Below, one piece after another: positions 18,700-27,743 of a stretch of 64,000 nt of DNA. Under the pieces are notes generated by a model. That model ran no database searches. It saw nothing but the letters and a program-made list of their open reading frames with translations, and was not told the origin of the DNA. Location: NCBI GenBank assembly GCA_963751615.1, contig CAVVVG010000006.1, forward strand, positions 310,001 through 374,000. Direction: 5' to 3'. Made by a program: the position numbers and the translations under genes. Numbering within the stretch: the stretch's first letter is position 1; every line of letters starts with the position of its first letter. This DNA is from Palsa-892 sp963751615. GTDB lineage: Bacteria; Pseudomonadota; Alphaproteobacteria; Rhizobiales; Xanthobacteraceae.

Positions 18700-19299
18700 G
18701 GGAATGGACCCGATTAAGCCTCGCAATGTGCCTAAGTCAAGGAAACGCGCAAATCTCGAATATAGCTCCACCAATCCGATGCTAAAAAAATTACAAAAGA
18801 GCGAACGTTGTTCGGCTTGAAACCATTGGCGCCAGCCCGTCGCACATCCGTAACGTCCAAAGTTCAGGATAAGCCCGGCTCAGTCGCCGCACGCCATTTC
18901 GCGAGCAATCGGATGAGTGCCCCAAAAAAAACTGCCACATGCGCGTTCAAACGTTTCGCCGGCGCTGCCACCGAGAACGATCGTAATGATGGGCGCGTCC
19001 GCCGTTCGTCCGACGCGTATCTTCGTATATTCAAGTCGCAAAAGGTAAACACTGGCTGGGAACAAAGAGTGACGTTCCATGGCAAAAATGCTTCTTAAGC
19101 CATTGTTGCAATGCGAAATTTCATGCTGCAATGCCGGTTCGGAGCACCCAAGTACGAAAAAACCAGTAAAAATCGGTGTTTTTTGCGAATTTACCGCTTC
19201 TCTCTATGGCTAAAAAGCCCACGAATCGCATATGGCTTGCGTTGAAAGAGCCTTCTGCCAACGCAAAACGCTCAATCGCAACAAGGGGGTCGCCCAGCC
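18700..19299. other. 600-bp spacer without a supportable gene
   Basis: Open frames on both strands exist around 18808-19098, but none has a convincing ribosome-binding site or a family signature. The last 100 bp must contain the promoter and leader of the HU-like gene; TTGCGA followed 16 bp later by TATGGC near 19183-19210 is a weak candidate. Nothing else is seen. Confidence 0.5.
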
Positions 19300-19596
19300 A
19301 TGACGACAACAGTAAAAGCTCCGACGGTCACGTTGAAGCATATCGCCGCCAAGATGGCGGAACGTCACGAAATGCCAAAGAAGCAAGCCGAAACATTGCT
19401 CAACGATCTCGTCGATACGATCGTCGGGCATCTAAAGAAGGGCGAACGGATCCGCATGGTCGGTCTCGGCATCCTTCAGGTTCGCAAACGCGCTGCTCGC
19501 ATGGGGCGCAATCCCGCTACGGGAGAACCCATCCAAATCAAGGCAAGCAAGAAAGTCGCCTTTCGTGCCGCCAAGGAATTGAAAGAAGCGATCTAA
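19300..19596 (+). CDS. HU-family DNA-binding protein (divergent)
   Basis: 98 aa. Histone-like protein of the HU/IHF fold that should bind and bend DNA as a dimer. The N-terminal helices (ITLKHIAAKMAERH-like), the beta-arm core GERIRMVGLGILQVRKRAAR and the tip GRNPATGEPIQIKASKKVAF are recognisable. It differs clearly from the canonical HupB at 27948: it has an eight-residue extension and is more basic. The start has AAGGGGG upstream, and an intrinsic terminator follows at 19624, so it is probably a single-gene unit. Confidence 0.88.
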   Translation: MTTTVKAPTVTLKHIAAKMAERHEMPKKQAETLLNDLVDTIVGHLKKGERIRMVGLGILQVRKRAARMGRNPATGEPIQIKASKKVAFRAAKELKEAI

Positions 19597-19623
19597 AGTT
19601 TTTCTTTAGCGGCCCTAAAAATC

Positions 19624-19660
19624 AAGGCCGAGCCGGCAACGGCTTGGCCTTTATTTTTTT
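19624..19660 (+). terminator. intrinsic terminator after HU-like gene
   Basis: AAGGCCGAGCC and GGCTTGGCCTT form an 11-bp stem with a six-base loop, followed by a run of T (TATTTTTTT). It starts 27 bp past the HU-like stop. Confidence 0.85.
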
Positions 19661-19842
19661 ACAATTTCGGTTAGCCAATGGATCAGACCGATATTGTCGA
19701 ACGCAATATTTCACGATCGGCTTGAGACCCCGGGTTTCCTGTCATCACAATCCGACCGCGTCGTTAACCGACTTATAATCGCAAAATACGCACATACCCA
19801 GCCCATGACATCTAAATACTTTGATTCAGTCGGAGGTGCTAA

Positions 19843-20328
19843 ATGCAAACCGTCGCCCACCGTCTCAGTGACGAAGAGATCAAGCTTCTCAATACTGTGT
19901 CTCGGCGACGCAGAGAGCGTCGAGCCAAAGCGACGAGACCCGCCCTGTGGGTTGGCGAGCGCGTTTCGGATCGCGTCGCCGCAGTTGTTGGATCATGGCA
20001 ATTTATCATTATCCAAAGCGCCGTCCTGGTTATATGGCTGGCGCTGAATATCGTTGCCTGGACCGAGCACTGGGACCCCTATCCATTTATTCTTTTAAAC
20101 TTGGTCCTTTCGTTTCAGGCGGCATATGCGGCACCGATTATCATGATGAGCCAAAACCGACAGGCTGCGATCGACCGAGACGCGGCTGAACATGACTATG
20201 ATGTAAACCTCAAGGCCGAACTGGAAATTGAGTTCTTGCACCAGAAGTTGGACCTATTGCGCGAGGAGGAAATCGCACGACTAATTCCAATCATCGAACG
20301 GCTGGAAGCCCGCTTGTCCAATCCATGA
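19843..20328 (+). CDS. DUF1003 membrane protein
   Basis: 161 aa. A basic N-terminus (SRRRRERRAK) precedes two membrane helices (about 45-70 and 80-102) joined by a short loop, WTEHWDPYPFILLN, then the conserved AAPIIMMSQNRQAAIDRDAAEHDYDVNLKAE-type segment and a C-terminal coiled coil (IEFLHQKLDLLREEEI). This arrangement is diagnostic of DUF1003. Function unknown. A GGAGG lies 7 bp before the ATG. It is the last apparently intact gene before the tRNA-Val-bounded segment. Confidence 0.88.
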   Translation: MQTVAHRLSDEEIKLLNTVSRRRRERRAKATRPALWVGERVSDRVAAVVGSWQFIIIQSAVLVIWLALNIVAWTEHWDPYPFILLNLVLSFQAAYAAPIIMMSQNRQAAIDRDAAEHDYDVNLKAELEIEFLHQKLDLLREEEIARLIPIIERLEARLSNP

Positions 20329-20342
20329 GTTCCGGCAGGCGA

Positions 20343-20530
20343 ATGTCTGCTTTGGGTCAAAAGCAGACGTGACGCTCTTTCTTTGTGATGTCCACTCTGA
20401 CCCTGAAAGCAGACGTCAGCGCGCGGTCGTCAGACCGCGATGGAACCTACACGCTGTCGCCCCGGCGTAGCCCCGAAACGGAAACCGACGGGCGCTTGGA
20501 ACGATGTTCTGTTGTAAGTCTTTCAAAATT
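20343..20530. repeat. left copy of the tRNA-Val flank, with hairpin repeats
   Basis: This stretch aligns at roughly three-quarters identity by eye with 27552-27743, the sequence immediately 3' of tRNA-Val. Both share a starting hairpin of the dispersed family, CGATGGAACC, TTGCCCCG-type and TTGGAACGATGTTCTG blocks, and GTAAGTCTTT just before the tRNA. Together with 20531-20575 it makes a direct repeat of about 235 bp. Confidence 0.8.
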
Positions 20531-20575
20531 TGGTGGACGGTGAAGGACTCGAACCTCCGACCCTCTCGGTGTAAA
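20531..20575 (-). pseudogene. 3' fragment of tRNA-Val
   Basis: 45 nt identical, with one mismatch, to the 3' part of the tRNA-Val at 27744 (CCA end, T-arm, variable loop and half the anticodon stem). The match stops abruptly inside the anticodon loop, after which the sequence is unrelated. This is the pattern left by integration into a tRNA gene, or by a partial segmental duplication. Confidence 0.85.
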
Positions 20576-20693
20576 GCCCCGCAACCGTAAGCATGTCGTG
20601 AATCACGATTTGGTGGAACAAATAATAAGCTTTCGTGATGCGCCAAAAGCGAATACCTCGAGGAAGAGGAAGAAGTAGCGGCATGTCCGCGCA

Positions 20694-20812
20694 CTGTCCG
20701 CTTTGATCAAAAGCTGACACAACTCTCTCTCATTATAATGTCTGCTTTACCCCCGAAATCGGACATTGATCGGCATCTCATCTACGTCTGCTTTGTGCCA
20801 ATAGCGGACATC
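20694..20812 (+). repeat. three-hairpin repeat (copy 2)
   Basis: Three successive short palindromes of the dispersed family: arms TGTCCGCTTT/AAAGCTGACA with loop GATC (20694-20720), then TGTCTGCTTTACCCCC.. (20737-20767), then CGTCTGCTTTGTGCC.. (20783-20812). The order of loop types is the same as in the other complete copies. The rest of 20580-21160 shows no gene. Confidence 0.7.
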
Positions 20813-21163
20813 ACACGCTTTTTAGTGACCGAGCGGGGTAAGTGTGTTGCGAAGCGGTTCACTCAAAATCGACATGAATCCTGAGAACGGTGATCCGAGA
20901 TGACCTAGACGGATCAGATCCTAATAAAGTATGCCCACTCATCTACAAATAGCGCATTGATGTCCGCAGTATACCCGCAATTGTTCTCAACTTCGTCGCC
21001 TGAGTTAGACCTGCGTTGCAACATCACGCGTTCTTGGGCTACGTAAAATATCCTCACGTCACACGCAGGGAGTACGTTTATGCTTGAACCGTTTCTGGCA
21101 AAACAACAAAAAATGTGCACGCCACTGCAAGATCGAAATGAGATAACAACCCGGAGGACAACA

Positions 21164-21610
21164 ATGCGCGGCTACATTCGTACAATCAGACTCGCTGCGG
21201 CAGTTTTGATCGCTGCGGCAGCGTTGGCAGGAGCGTCGACGGAGTTTAGTGCTCAAACCACCGGTGCGGTCCGGTTACATATTGTGAAGGCTGGATTCAT
21301 TGTTGGCGTTGGGGGTGGCAGCGGAACCTTGATCTACCACGGTCGGAGCTATCCTTTGAGCATCGGCGGTATCGGCGTTGGCTCGCTTGGGGTGGCGGCG
21401 GTAGACCTGGTGGGTACCGCTTCCAACTTGCGGCACCCTGCTGACATCGCAGGGACTTATGGGGCCGCTGGTGCGGGGGCCGCTTTTGTCGGTGGTGGAC
21501 AGGTGGCACAGCTGCAGAATGAGAAGGGTGTCATCCTTCAAGTGCAGGGACCCCAGGTCGGTTTTCAACTATCGCTCGGTCTAGCGGGCATGACCATAGC
21601 CTTACATTAA
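21164..21610 (+). CDS. secreted Gly-rich protein, unknown family
   Basis: 148 aa. The signal peptide is about residues 1-31 (AAAVLIAAAALAGAS). The mature part is small-residue- and beta-rich: LHIVKAGFIVGVGGGSG, LIYHGRSYPLSIGGIGVGS, LVGTASNLRHPADIAGTYGA. I have seen similar secreted proteins in bradyrhizobia annotated as hypothetical; a distant DUF1134/SYLF-like relation is possible but unproven. GGAGG precedes the ATG by 7 bp, and a longer in-frame start (21080) lacks this. A terminator at 21676 closes the transcript. Confidence 0.7.
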   Translation: MRGYIRTIRLAAAVLIAAAALAGASTEFSAQTTGAVRLHIVKAGFIVGVGGGSGTLIYHGRSYPLSIGGIGVGSLGVAAVDLVGTASNLRHPADIAGTYGAAGAGAAFVGGGQVAQLQNEKGVILQVQGPQVGFQLSLGLAGMTIALH

Positions 21611-21675
21611 ACCGGCAGACCCCGCCGAACGCTATCAGCGTGGCGCAGTAGCAATCAGAACTTCTGACGAAATTC

Positions 21676-21710
21676 AAAGCCCCGGTATCGTGTCCGGGGC
21701 TTTTTCTTTT
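21676..21710 (+). terminator. intrinsic terminator
   Basis: AGCCCCGG and CCGGGGCT form an 8-bp GC-rich stem around an 8-nt loop, followed by TTTTTCTTTT, 66 bp after the stop of the upstream gene. Confidence 0.85.
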
Positions 21711-21725
21711 GTGACATTCACTCTG

Positions 21726-21960
21726 AACGTCCGCTTTGGGTCAGAAGCGGACATTCCGCAATCTCCGCATCATGTCCGTTTTACCCCCGAAAGCGGACAT
21801 GGCCGTCGTTATTTCTTCTGCATCATCGACGAGTCGAATGGGCGACCTGATCAATCAATCACGCGGTCGACCAACTCGTTCGCAATGTCTGCTCCTACTC
21901 CAACAGTGGACATCGACTAGTGGGTTTCGCATGTCCGCGTTGTGCCAATAGCGGACATCT
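21726..21960 (+). repeat. three-hairpin repeat (copy 3, spread out)
   Basis: Hairpin 1 near 21728-21753 (loop GGGTCAG), hairpin 2 near 21771-21801 (loop TACCCCCG), and further degenerate members at 21885-21912 and 21929-21960 (loop TTGTGCCAAT). Open frames across it (MSVLPPKADM) are spurious. Confidence 0.75.
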
Positions 21961-22018
21961 CACGCCCTTCCTACCGCTTCGTCAGAAATAATCTTTGGTG
22001 GCGGGATCGCCAAATGAT

Positions 22019-22312
22019 CTAGCCGGCGATTTTGTTGATTGCTTTCGGCAGAGGGTCGGACTTGTGCGTCTTGCAGTACGCCGCAACCTTTGCAGAATTT
22101 CTTTGCAGGCGGTCATAGCTCATGACGTTGTTGTTAGCGGCAGCATTGTAATAACCGCTCATCCAAAAGCGGACGAAATCCTGATTCTCCCGACTGTATC
22201 CGAGCCAATCTCCGCAAGTCATCTGATTCATATCTACGCGGATTTGAGCCGCGCTTGGCAGCGAAGCGGCTACCAGCAACGTCGCTGCTACGTAAAGAAC
22301 ATTCCATCTCAT
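22019..22312 (-). CDS. HdeA/HdeB-family periplasmic protein (1)
   Basis: 97 aa. Signal peptide about 1-22 (..SLPSAAQ), then a small helical domain with two cysteines (MTCGDWLGY and KVAAYCKTH) at the spacing of the acid-stress chaperones HdeA/HdeB, including the FWMSGYYNA segment. The likely role is a periplasmic acid-activated chaperone; this is family inference. The start at 22312 is favoured because it opens the signal peptide. It is the second gene of a two-gene unit, 25 bp after its paralogue. Confidence 0.82.
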   Translation of the reverse strand: MRWNVLYVAATLLVAASLPSAAQIRVDMNQMTCGDWLGYSRENQDFVRFWMSGYYNAAANNNVMSYDRLQRNSAKVAAYCKTHKSDPLPKAINKIAG

Positions 22313-22337
22313 GATTATTCCCCGTTGCTCCAACATT

Positions 22338-22634
22338 TCACTGCGGTCCAATCGCGTTCTCCAGTCCAGTCATCACGCTTGCTTGCGGACGAAATTGGCA
22401 CCATGCAGTCAAGTTCGCGATGTTCTTCTGGTGCAAAAGAATGTCCACAAATGTCCGGCGGGTCTGATAGCTGAACCAGCCGCTCATCCACGCAGAGAAG
22501 TCACGAGACATTGACGGCGACATCGCTAGATATTGGCCGCATGTAATCGCGTTCATATCGATGGTAAGTTGTGCATTTGCAACCACCGGAAGAAGCGAGA
22601 TCGCAAACGCTGTGCTAATCAATCGAAGTCTCAT
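22338..22634 (-). CDS. HdeA/HdeB-family periplasmic protein (2)
   Basis: 98 aa paralogue of the next gene downstream: signal peptide (about 1-21, ending VANAQ), then ITCGQYLAMSP and LTAWCQF with the paired cysteines, and FSAWMSGWFSYQTRR matching the sister's WMSGYY region. A GGGGG stretch lies upstream of the ATG. The two genes probably arose by tandem duplication followed by strong divergence. Confidence 0.82.
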   Translation of the reverse strand: MRLRLISTAFAISLLPVVANAQLTIDMNAITCGQYLAMSPSMSRDFSAWMSGWFSYQTRRTFVDILLHQKNIANLTAWCQFRPQASVMTGLENAIGPQ

Positions 22635-22718
22635 TCACGTCCCCCTTTAGCCGACGTTGGCCAACCTGTACCTATAGTTAAGGTTGTATCGAACGGGGCG
22701 GAAATGCAATGTGCGGGA

Positions 22719-23031
22719 TCAAGTTCGATTGGGTGAGATGTCGAAGTTTGGCAGCGGGTTTTTATTTTCCACAATCCGCTCAATAGCTGCTCGCGCCGCT
22801 ACCTTGGCGTTGTCTAGGGTTTGTCGGAGTCCGAGCATGGCCTGGGCGCGAGGCTTTCCTTGTTCGACATACGGGTGAAGAAGCCGCAGGACAGTTATGT
22901 AGTCGCTCGCCATTATCTAATGCATTCAACGCAGCCGCAGCATCATTGTCCTCATTCTCAAGAGGCCCCGCCGCCACTGACGCACTGAAGCTCAAAACCA
23001 GAACGATAGCAGCGATGATTGCCTTAAACAT
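22719..23031 (-). pseudogene. frameshifted small secreted Sel1/TPR-like protein
   Basis: The first part encodes a signal peptide and acidic start (MFKAIIAAIVLVLSFSASVA, then GPLENEDNDAAAALNAL) and then loses sense. The continuation lies in another frame (DYITVLRLLHPYVEQG, KPRAQAMLGLRQTL), which is the helix pair of a Sel1-like repeat. Joining the two near 22905-22920 gives the standard layout of secreted Sel1 proteins. The encoded repeat number is too small for a full solenoid. Confidence 0.65.
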
Positions 23032-23079
23032 GCGTGTCACGATTCTCTGGTATTCTTACGGTGTTAGTCGGTTTGTGAG

Positions 23080-23152
23080 TGTCTGCTTTACCCCCAAAAG
23101 CGGACATTGATCGGCAGCTCAGGAATGTCCACTTTATGCCAAGAATGGACAT
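23080..23152 (+). repeat. dispersed hairpin repeat (hairpins 2 and 3)
   Basis: Two palindromes: TGTCTGCTTTACCCCC..AAAAGCGGACA and TGTCCACTTTATGCC..AAGAATGGACA, about 18 bp apart. In the second the arms have both changed while pairing is retained (CCACTT/AATGG), consistent with selection or gene conversion on structure. Confidence 0.75.
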
Positions 23153-23195
23153 TCTTGCATCTATTCGATCGCCTCGTGTGCGGCGTTGGCGAATT

Positions 23196-23855
23196 TCATC
23201 CTCCGAGGGCGATCGCAATTCCCACCAGCGCGGCGCCGACGACTACCATAATAAGACCCGTTGGCCAGGGCCGAAGGCCGGCATGACGCGCAAAAATGAA
23301 CCCGCAAAAAAACAACAGTACGAGAGCTATAGCGTTGGAGATTCGCAGCGCCGATTGCGTGTTTTCAAAGACAAAAAAGGGAATTACGACCGGGAAAGTA
23401 GACAGGATAACAAGGATGCAAACGCCCAATGCACCCAGCCAGTCGCGCCCGGTTAGTCTGGGGCGCGTTTCGGAATCCGGCGAGCGGCGAAGTCCTTCTT
23501 GGATCAATTCCAGCTGCGTCCGTTGAAAAATCGACGCGAGCAGCGGCGGAAGAGCATCTGCAATGATGCGATTAGCGCTCTCACGATCGGTCGCCTCACG
23601 AACTTCCCGCAACAACAAGGCATCGCTACCTCGCTCCGCAAGACGAGCCATAAGATACATTCCGGCGTCGATGATTCCCCAAGCGACATTGCAGCCGAGT
23701 GCCGCAATTAACAAGGTCCGGATCTGAAATCGGTCATCTGTGATGACACTCGTTGTGCCCGTGACTGTGAGGGCCATAATCAGGCCGAACAGAATCTCCG
23801 AGATCCGGTCACCTGGCGCGAGTACCCGATCAGGTAATCTCATTGAATCCCCCAT
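23196..23855 (-). CDS. VIT1/CCC1-like membrane protein
   Basis: About 219 aa. The N-terminus SEILFGLIMALTVTGTTS matches the first helix of VIT1/CCC1-type proteins, and ALGCNVAWGIIDAGMYLM the second. A cytosolic helical insert (about 75-125) is followed by three more helices. Relatives carry iron or manganese, but the substrate here is unknown. The start is either 23855 (MGDSM) or 23843 (GGGGG five bases upstream). The much longer open frame to 24197 lies opposite the porin and has no family match. Confidence 0.72.
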   Translation of the reverse strand: MGDSMRLPDRVLAPGDRISEILFGLIMALTVTGTTSVITDDRFQIRTLLIAALGCNVAWGIIDAGMYLMARLAERGSDALLLREVREATDRESANRIIADALPPLLASIFQRTQLELIQEGLRRSPDSETRPRLTGRDWLGALGVCILVILSTFPVVIPFFVFENTQSALRISNAIALVLLFFCGFIFARHAGLRPWPTGLIMVVVGAALVGIAIALGG

Positions 23856-24030
23856 TTGGCGACCCGCCAAGCAACGCGGCTCCGGGTCCAGTGAATGGCC
23901 AAGACGATCCTGGCGGAATGCATCTATATCGCACTTGCGTTCCGGCTGAAGAAACATAAGCATCCTGCGTGACCCGGCGCCAATGGCGGCATTCGCGTGA
24001 GGCGTTGAGGGGGCTGAGCCGGAGCGACAT

Positions 24031-24979
24031 ATGCGATCGGTTGAATTGGGTCGTGCGCATGCGGGTGCGTTGGCCGTAGTCACCGCGATATGGCTCATTT
24101 CGGTCGCCGCTAATCCTGCGCAGGGACAAGTGCCTGCAGAAATCTCTGGCGGCATGATCAATCTCGGTGGCCGCGGTTGGTCCGCGGCCGAAGGCAAACT
24201 CGTTACGTCGGATCGTACAGTGAACCAAATTGAGTTTGAGGTCCGCGCGGGGTTTGCATCCGACTATATTTATCGGGGAACGACGCTATCCGATCACAAA
24301 CCGGCGGTCGGCGCCGCCATCGAAGGGACGTTTGCCCAGCTTTACGCTGGCGTTTCGGTGGCCAGTGTCAAATTGCCGACACAACCGGCTGCCGAAATCA
24401 CGATAAGCGGCGGAGTGCGCCCAAAGATCGGAGATATCGATTTCGATCTGGGCGTGACCTATTTCCTCTATCCCGGCGAAACATTAGTCGGCGACGACCA
24501 ACGGCATTAATTATTGGGAGGCGGCCATCCGCGCGACAAAACGGATCACCGAATCGATCCGTGTCGCCGGGGGTTTCGCATATTCCCCAAACGTCTCCAA
24601 TACCGGCGCTTGGAGTTGGTACGCGGCGGCCGGTTTGGGTTACGACGTGCCGAGCGGTCTGCTTCCGCCGGACATCAGCGTATCGTTCACCGGAGGCGCT
24701 GGCTATTCCTGGTTTGGCAACCAGTCTCAGCAGCTCGGCGGTTTTGCGCTGCCCGCCTATCTCAATTGGCAAGCTGGCGTGACGTTGACCCGCAAAGTCT
24801 TCAATTTCGATCTACGCTATTATAACACCAATCTTACAAGAGAAAACTGCTTCGTCTTGACTGGCGATCCCAACGCACGTCCGGGCGGCAGCATCGATCC
24901 CGTCACGAACCCCGAAGGTCTCGCCTCGCGCTGGTGCGGTGCCACGTTAGTTGCAAAGGTCTCGTTCACTTTGAATTAG
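24031..24979 (+). pseudogene. frameshifted TorF-type putative porin
   Basis: The first frame encodes a signal peptide and beta-strands typical of the TIGR02001/TorF family (FEVRAGFASDYIYRGTTLSD, VGAAIEGTFAQLYAGV) and ends at a TAA at about 24508. The next frame continues without a gap (INYWEAAIRATKRITES, AYSPNVSNTGAWSWYAAAGL) to the expected end VAKVSFTLN at 24979. A single-base indel near 24505 restores a protein of about 315 aa. Outer-membrane role by family. Confidence 0.82.
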
Positions 24980-25078
24980 CGACTCGGCGCCCGCATCACT
25001 GCTAATCCGTACACCGTTTTTGAGGCGGCGCCGCGTTGAGCATCAATCCCCAACAATGGCTTCGAGAACTTCGCGGTT

Positions 25079-25197
25079 CCGCTTTCGGTCAAAAGCGGAC
25101 GTGACGCCCTCGCATTGCGATGTCCGCTTTACTCCCGAAAGCGGACATCAATCGGTGAGCCTCGCATATCCGCTTAGTGCCAATAGTGGACATTCCG
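25079..25197 (+). repeat. complete three-hairpin repeat (copy 5)
   Basis: The best complete copy: hairpin 1 (CCGCTTTCGGTCAAAAGCGG), hairpin 2 (TGTCCGCTTTACTCCC..GAAAGCGGACA) and hairpin 3 (ATCCGCTTAGTGCC..AATAGTGGACA), each about 26-30 bp and about 15-25 bp apart. 25200-25470 contains no gene that I can support. Confidence 0.8.
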
Positions 25198-25476
25198 TCA
25201 TTTATTCGATCACCTCGTCGGCGCGCGAGAGCAGTCTGTACTGGAAGATCAAACCGAAACAACTCCGCGGCCTCAATCGTGAAAGAGGCGTTGAAAAAAG
25301 GTGCGCTAGCTGCACGGGGTTGCACGGGAACTGTACGGGCGCTTTTGCCGTCAACGACTTGCGCTGACAATCTCCGTGATTTTTTTCCCCGCAGTTTTCA
25401 GCCGAGTGCGCGTCTCGACAGATCGATTCTATGCCGGATGCGTAGCGCCGCAGTCATGCGTCGCAGTCTGCGCGGT

Positions 25477-25740
25477 TCAAACTAGCCGGCGTCCCCCTAT
25501 CGCCCGGTAGACCCAAATCAGCAAGACCGCGCCGATGAACCCAGCAATCAGGTAGCCCAGCCATCCCCCAAGGTGGACCCCCAAGAAACTCAAAATGGCG
25601 CTGGCAACCGCCGCCCCGATAATACCGAGCACGATATTCATCACGAGCCCCATTTCACTCTTCATGAATTGTTCTGCGAGCCAGCCTGCAACCCCGCCAA
25701 TGATGATGGCCGCGATCCAGCCTATTTGTATGTCGCCCAT
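25477..25740 (-). CDS. GlsB/YeaQ/YmgE-family stress membrane protein
   Basis: 87 aa, three helices. IGWIAAIIIGGVAGWLAEQF, GLVMNIVLGIIGAAVAS and GWLGYLIAGFIGAVLLIW show the family pattern of small membrane proteins linked to envelope and general stress. Start MGDIQIGW with CGGAG upstream; 45 further upstream in-frame codons are not family sequence. Function at the molecular level is unknown. Confidence 0.88.
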   Translation of the reverse strand: MGDIQIGWIAAIIIGGVAGWLAEQFMKSEMGLVMNIVLGIIGAAVASAILSFLGVHLGGWLGYLIAGFIGAVLLIWVYRAIGGRRLV

Positions 25741-25854
25741 GGTCGTCTCCGCAAAAGGCATACCCTGCCTACCTTCGACGATGATGGATTGCCATTGACC
25801 CAGATCAAAAAGTTCCAAATGGACGCATGCGGCGGTGGCGCCTGTTACAGAAGG

Positions 25855-26135
25855 TCCAAGTCCGCTTCGGGTCATAAGCGGACATGGCAGTCAGTTCCAT
25901 CAATGACTAGTTAGGATCATCTTCGGCGAAGAGATAAGTCTAAACCCGAACGACTGCTGGCCGTTGCGAGATTCGTTACTTGTCTTCAGCGGCTTACCCT
26001 GCCAATCGCGGCAATGACCTGTGGCAACAAGTGCGCCGCTAGTGCCCTCTAACCTGGCGGCGTCAAGTGCACGCCTTCTGACCGAAAGCGGACATGGAAC
26101 GGCCTCTCAGCTACGTCTACTTTGTGCCAAAAGCG
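25855..26135 (+). repeat. degenerate hairpin repeats in a gene-free spacer
   Basis: Single hairpins of the dispersed family occur at 25860-25886 (AGTCCGCTTCGGGTC..AAGCGGACA) and as remnants at 26066-26092 (GACCGAAAGCGGACA) and 26105-26135 (TACTTTGTGCCAAAAGCGA). Apart from these, 25741-26352 holds no recognisable gene. Confidence 0.6.
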
Positions 26136-26352
26136 ACCGCAAGCAAATGTAATGTCATGATGCTTGAACAAAAATGGTGGGTCGCCTCGCGCTGGAGCTC
26201 CACGTTGTCGAGGTTGTGCCATCGCGAGCGCGGAAGTGATGCGGAAAGCATTTTCCGAAACACGATGGTGAATGCAACACCATCAAGAGTGTAATATGAT
26301 AGTTGCGAAAACGCTGATAGCTGTGCGAGAGACTTTCGGAGGGACCATAGCC

Positions 26353-27379
26353 ATGCCGATTACGCGAAGAACGGTTGCATTCGGGCTCGCCGCGAGTTCG
26401 CTTCTGAATGCTGGGGGTCGTGTCTTTGCGGCCGGTGTTGCCACCATCAAGGCCCTGAAACCCGGAGAGTTCATCTGGCGACCGGAGGTCTCCCCGCGCG
26501 GTCCGCTGGTCATCGTCGTGTCGCTGCCAGAACAGCTCGTACATGTCTACCGCAATGGCGTGACCATCGCTGTCTCGACCTGTTCGACGGGAAAACCCGG
26601 AAACCGCACGCCGACCGGCGTATTCACGATCCTGCAGAAACGGGAAGAGCATTATTCGAGTACATACAACAACGCCCCGATGCCGAATATGCAACGGCTG
26701 ACGTGGCAAGGCGTTGCGCTCCACGCCGGCAACCTGCCCGGCTATCCCGCTTCACACGGCTGCATCCGCTTGCCGATAAACTTTTCCAAGTTGCTGTTTT
26801 CGGTGACGCAACCTGGCACGCCAGTGATCATCGCCGATCAGGACACCACCCAAAGCTCGGTCGTGCGGCCCGACCTCATCCTGCCGAAGGATGTCGCCGA
26901 AACCGCACAACAAGCCCAAGCCAAGGCGGCAGAGTCCCGTAAGCCTTCCGTGGATGCGAAGACCGCCAAAATTTCGTCGATTCTCGTGTCTGGAGCTGAC
27001 GGCAAGGCTTATCTAATGGTCGATGGTGAAGTGACATTCGAGACTCCGATTAAGGGTGGCATTTCCGATCGAGCCCTTGGGGACGCATCTGTTCTCCCTC
27101 ATTGGGCCATCGCCCGATGGTCATTTCTATAAATGGGCAGCGTTTGGTCTCGGTGGCCATCCACAGGACGGGGTCACCGTCGACGTTTGGTCCAGCTCCG
27201 TATTGGCCCGAATCGAATATCTCGACGGACCGGGCGTCAGAGAAGTCGCACGTACACTGCACCCCGGCACGACGATGGTCATCACTGATCTCGCCGCGAG
27301 TCCCGAAACGCGCACCGCGCCTGATTTTACGGTCATCACGGAGGATGCGCAGACGCCGGGAAAGCGCCGGAAAAACTGA
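26353..27379 (+). pseudogene. frameshifted L,D-transpeptidase (YkuD)
   Basis: The first frame (to a stop at 27132) has a Tat-like signal (MPITRRTVAFGLAAS), then a YkuD domain: SLPEQLVHVYRNG, STGKPGNRTPTGVFTI, and the catalytic ASHGCIRLP. The C-terminal region continues in another frame from about 27060 (LFSLIGPSPDGHFYKWAAFG, VWSSSVLARIEYLDG) to a stop at 27379. One indel near 27058 separates them. The catalytic domain lies entirely in the first part, so a truncated active enzyme is possible. GGAGGG precedes the ATG. Family role: peptidoglycan 3-3 cross-linking or lipoprotein anchoring. Confidence 0.82.
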
Positions 27380-27551
27380 TAATTTGCCATTGATGTTGAC
27401 GCACAAATATCGAGCGGGATCCTGAGACGTTGTCAGCAGCCCTCTGACGGCGATCGAGCGCGCCAGATTATTGAGGATGCCAACCGGCGTTTTATTGCTG
27501 GTTTGAGTTAATGCCGTTCCGTTTCAGAACTCGAGGGTTTCTATTGAGGAC

Positions 27552-27743
27552 AGGATGTCCGCTTTGGGTCAAAAGCAGACATCAAGTCCTCTAATCGTGA
27601 TGTCCGCTCTTACCTTAAAAGCGGACATCAACGCACGATCGGCAGTCCACGATGGAACCCGAACGTCGTTGCCCCCGCGTTGCCCCGAAGCTGGAGCCAA
27701 CAGAAGATTGGAACGATGTTCTGACGTAAGTCTTTGAAATATT
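27552..27743. repeat. right copy of the tRNA-Val flank, with hairpin repeats
   Basis: Direct repeat of 20343-20530. It begins with hairpins 1 and 2 of the dispersed family (27555-27580 and 27600-27628) and runs into the 3' end of tRNA-Val. The divergence between the copies (about a quarter of positions by eye) shows that the duplication is not recent. Confidence 0.8.

Noticed and set aside
18808..19098. 96-codon plus-strand ORF and 73-codon minus-strand ORF
   Set aside because: They are mutually overlapping, have no start signals and no recognisable protein features.
24000..24197. N-terminal extension of the VIT-like protein to 24197
   Set aside because: The extra 114 residues lie opposite the porin gene, show no membrane or family features, and the helix-1 motif begins at 23840.
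27552..27640. Open frames starting MSALGQK/MSALTLKADI and similar at many loci
   Set aside because: They are translations of the dispersed hairpin repeat, appear in both orientations and have no ribosome-binding sites.
20343..27640. Possible CRISPR array from the repeated TGTCCGC..GCGGACA units
   Set aside because: Unit spacing is irregular, loops differ systematically, copies are scattered in both orientations over 40 kb, and no cas genes are present.
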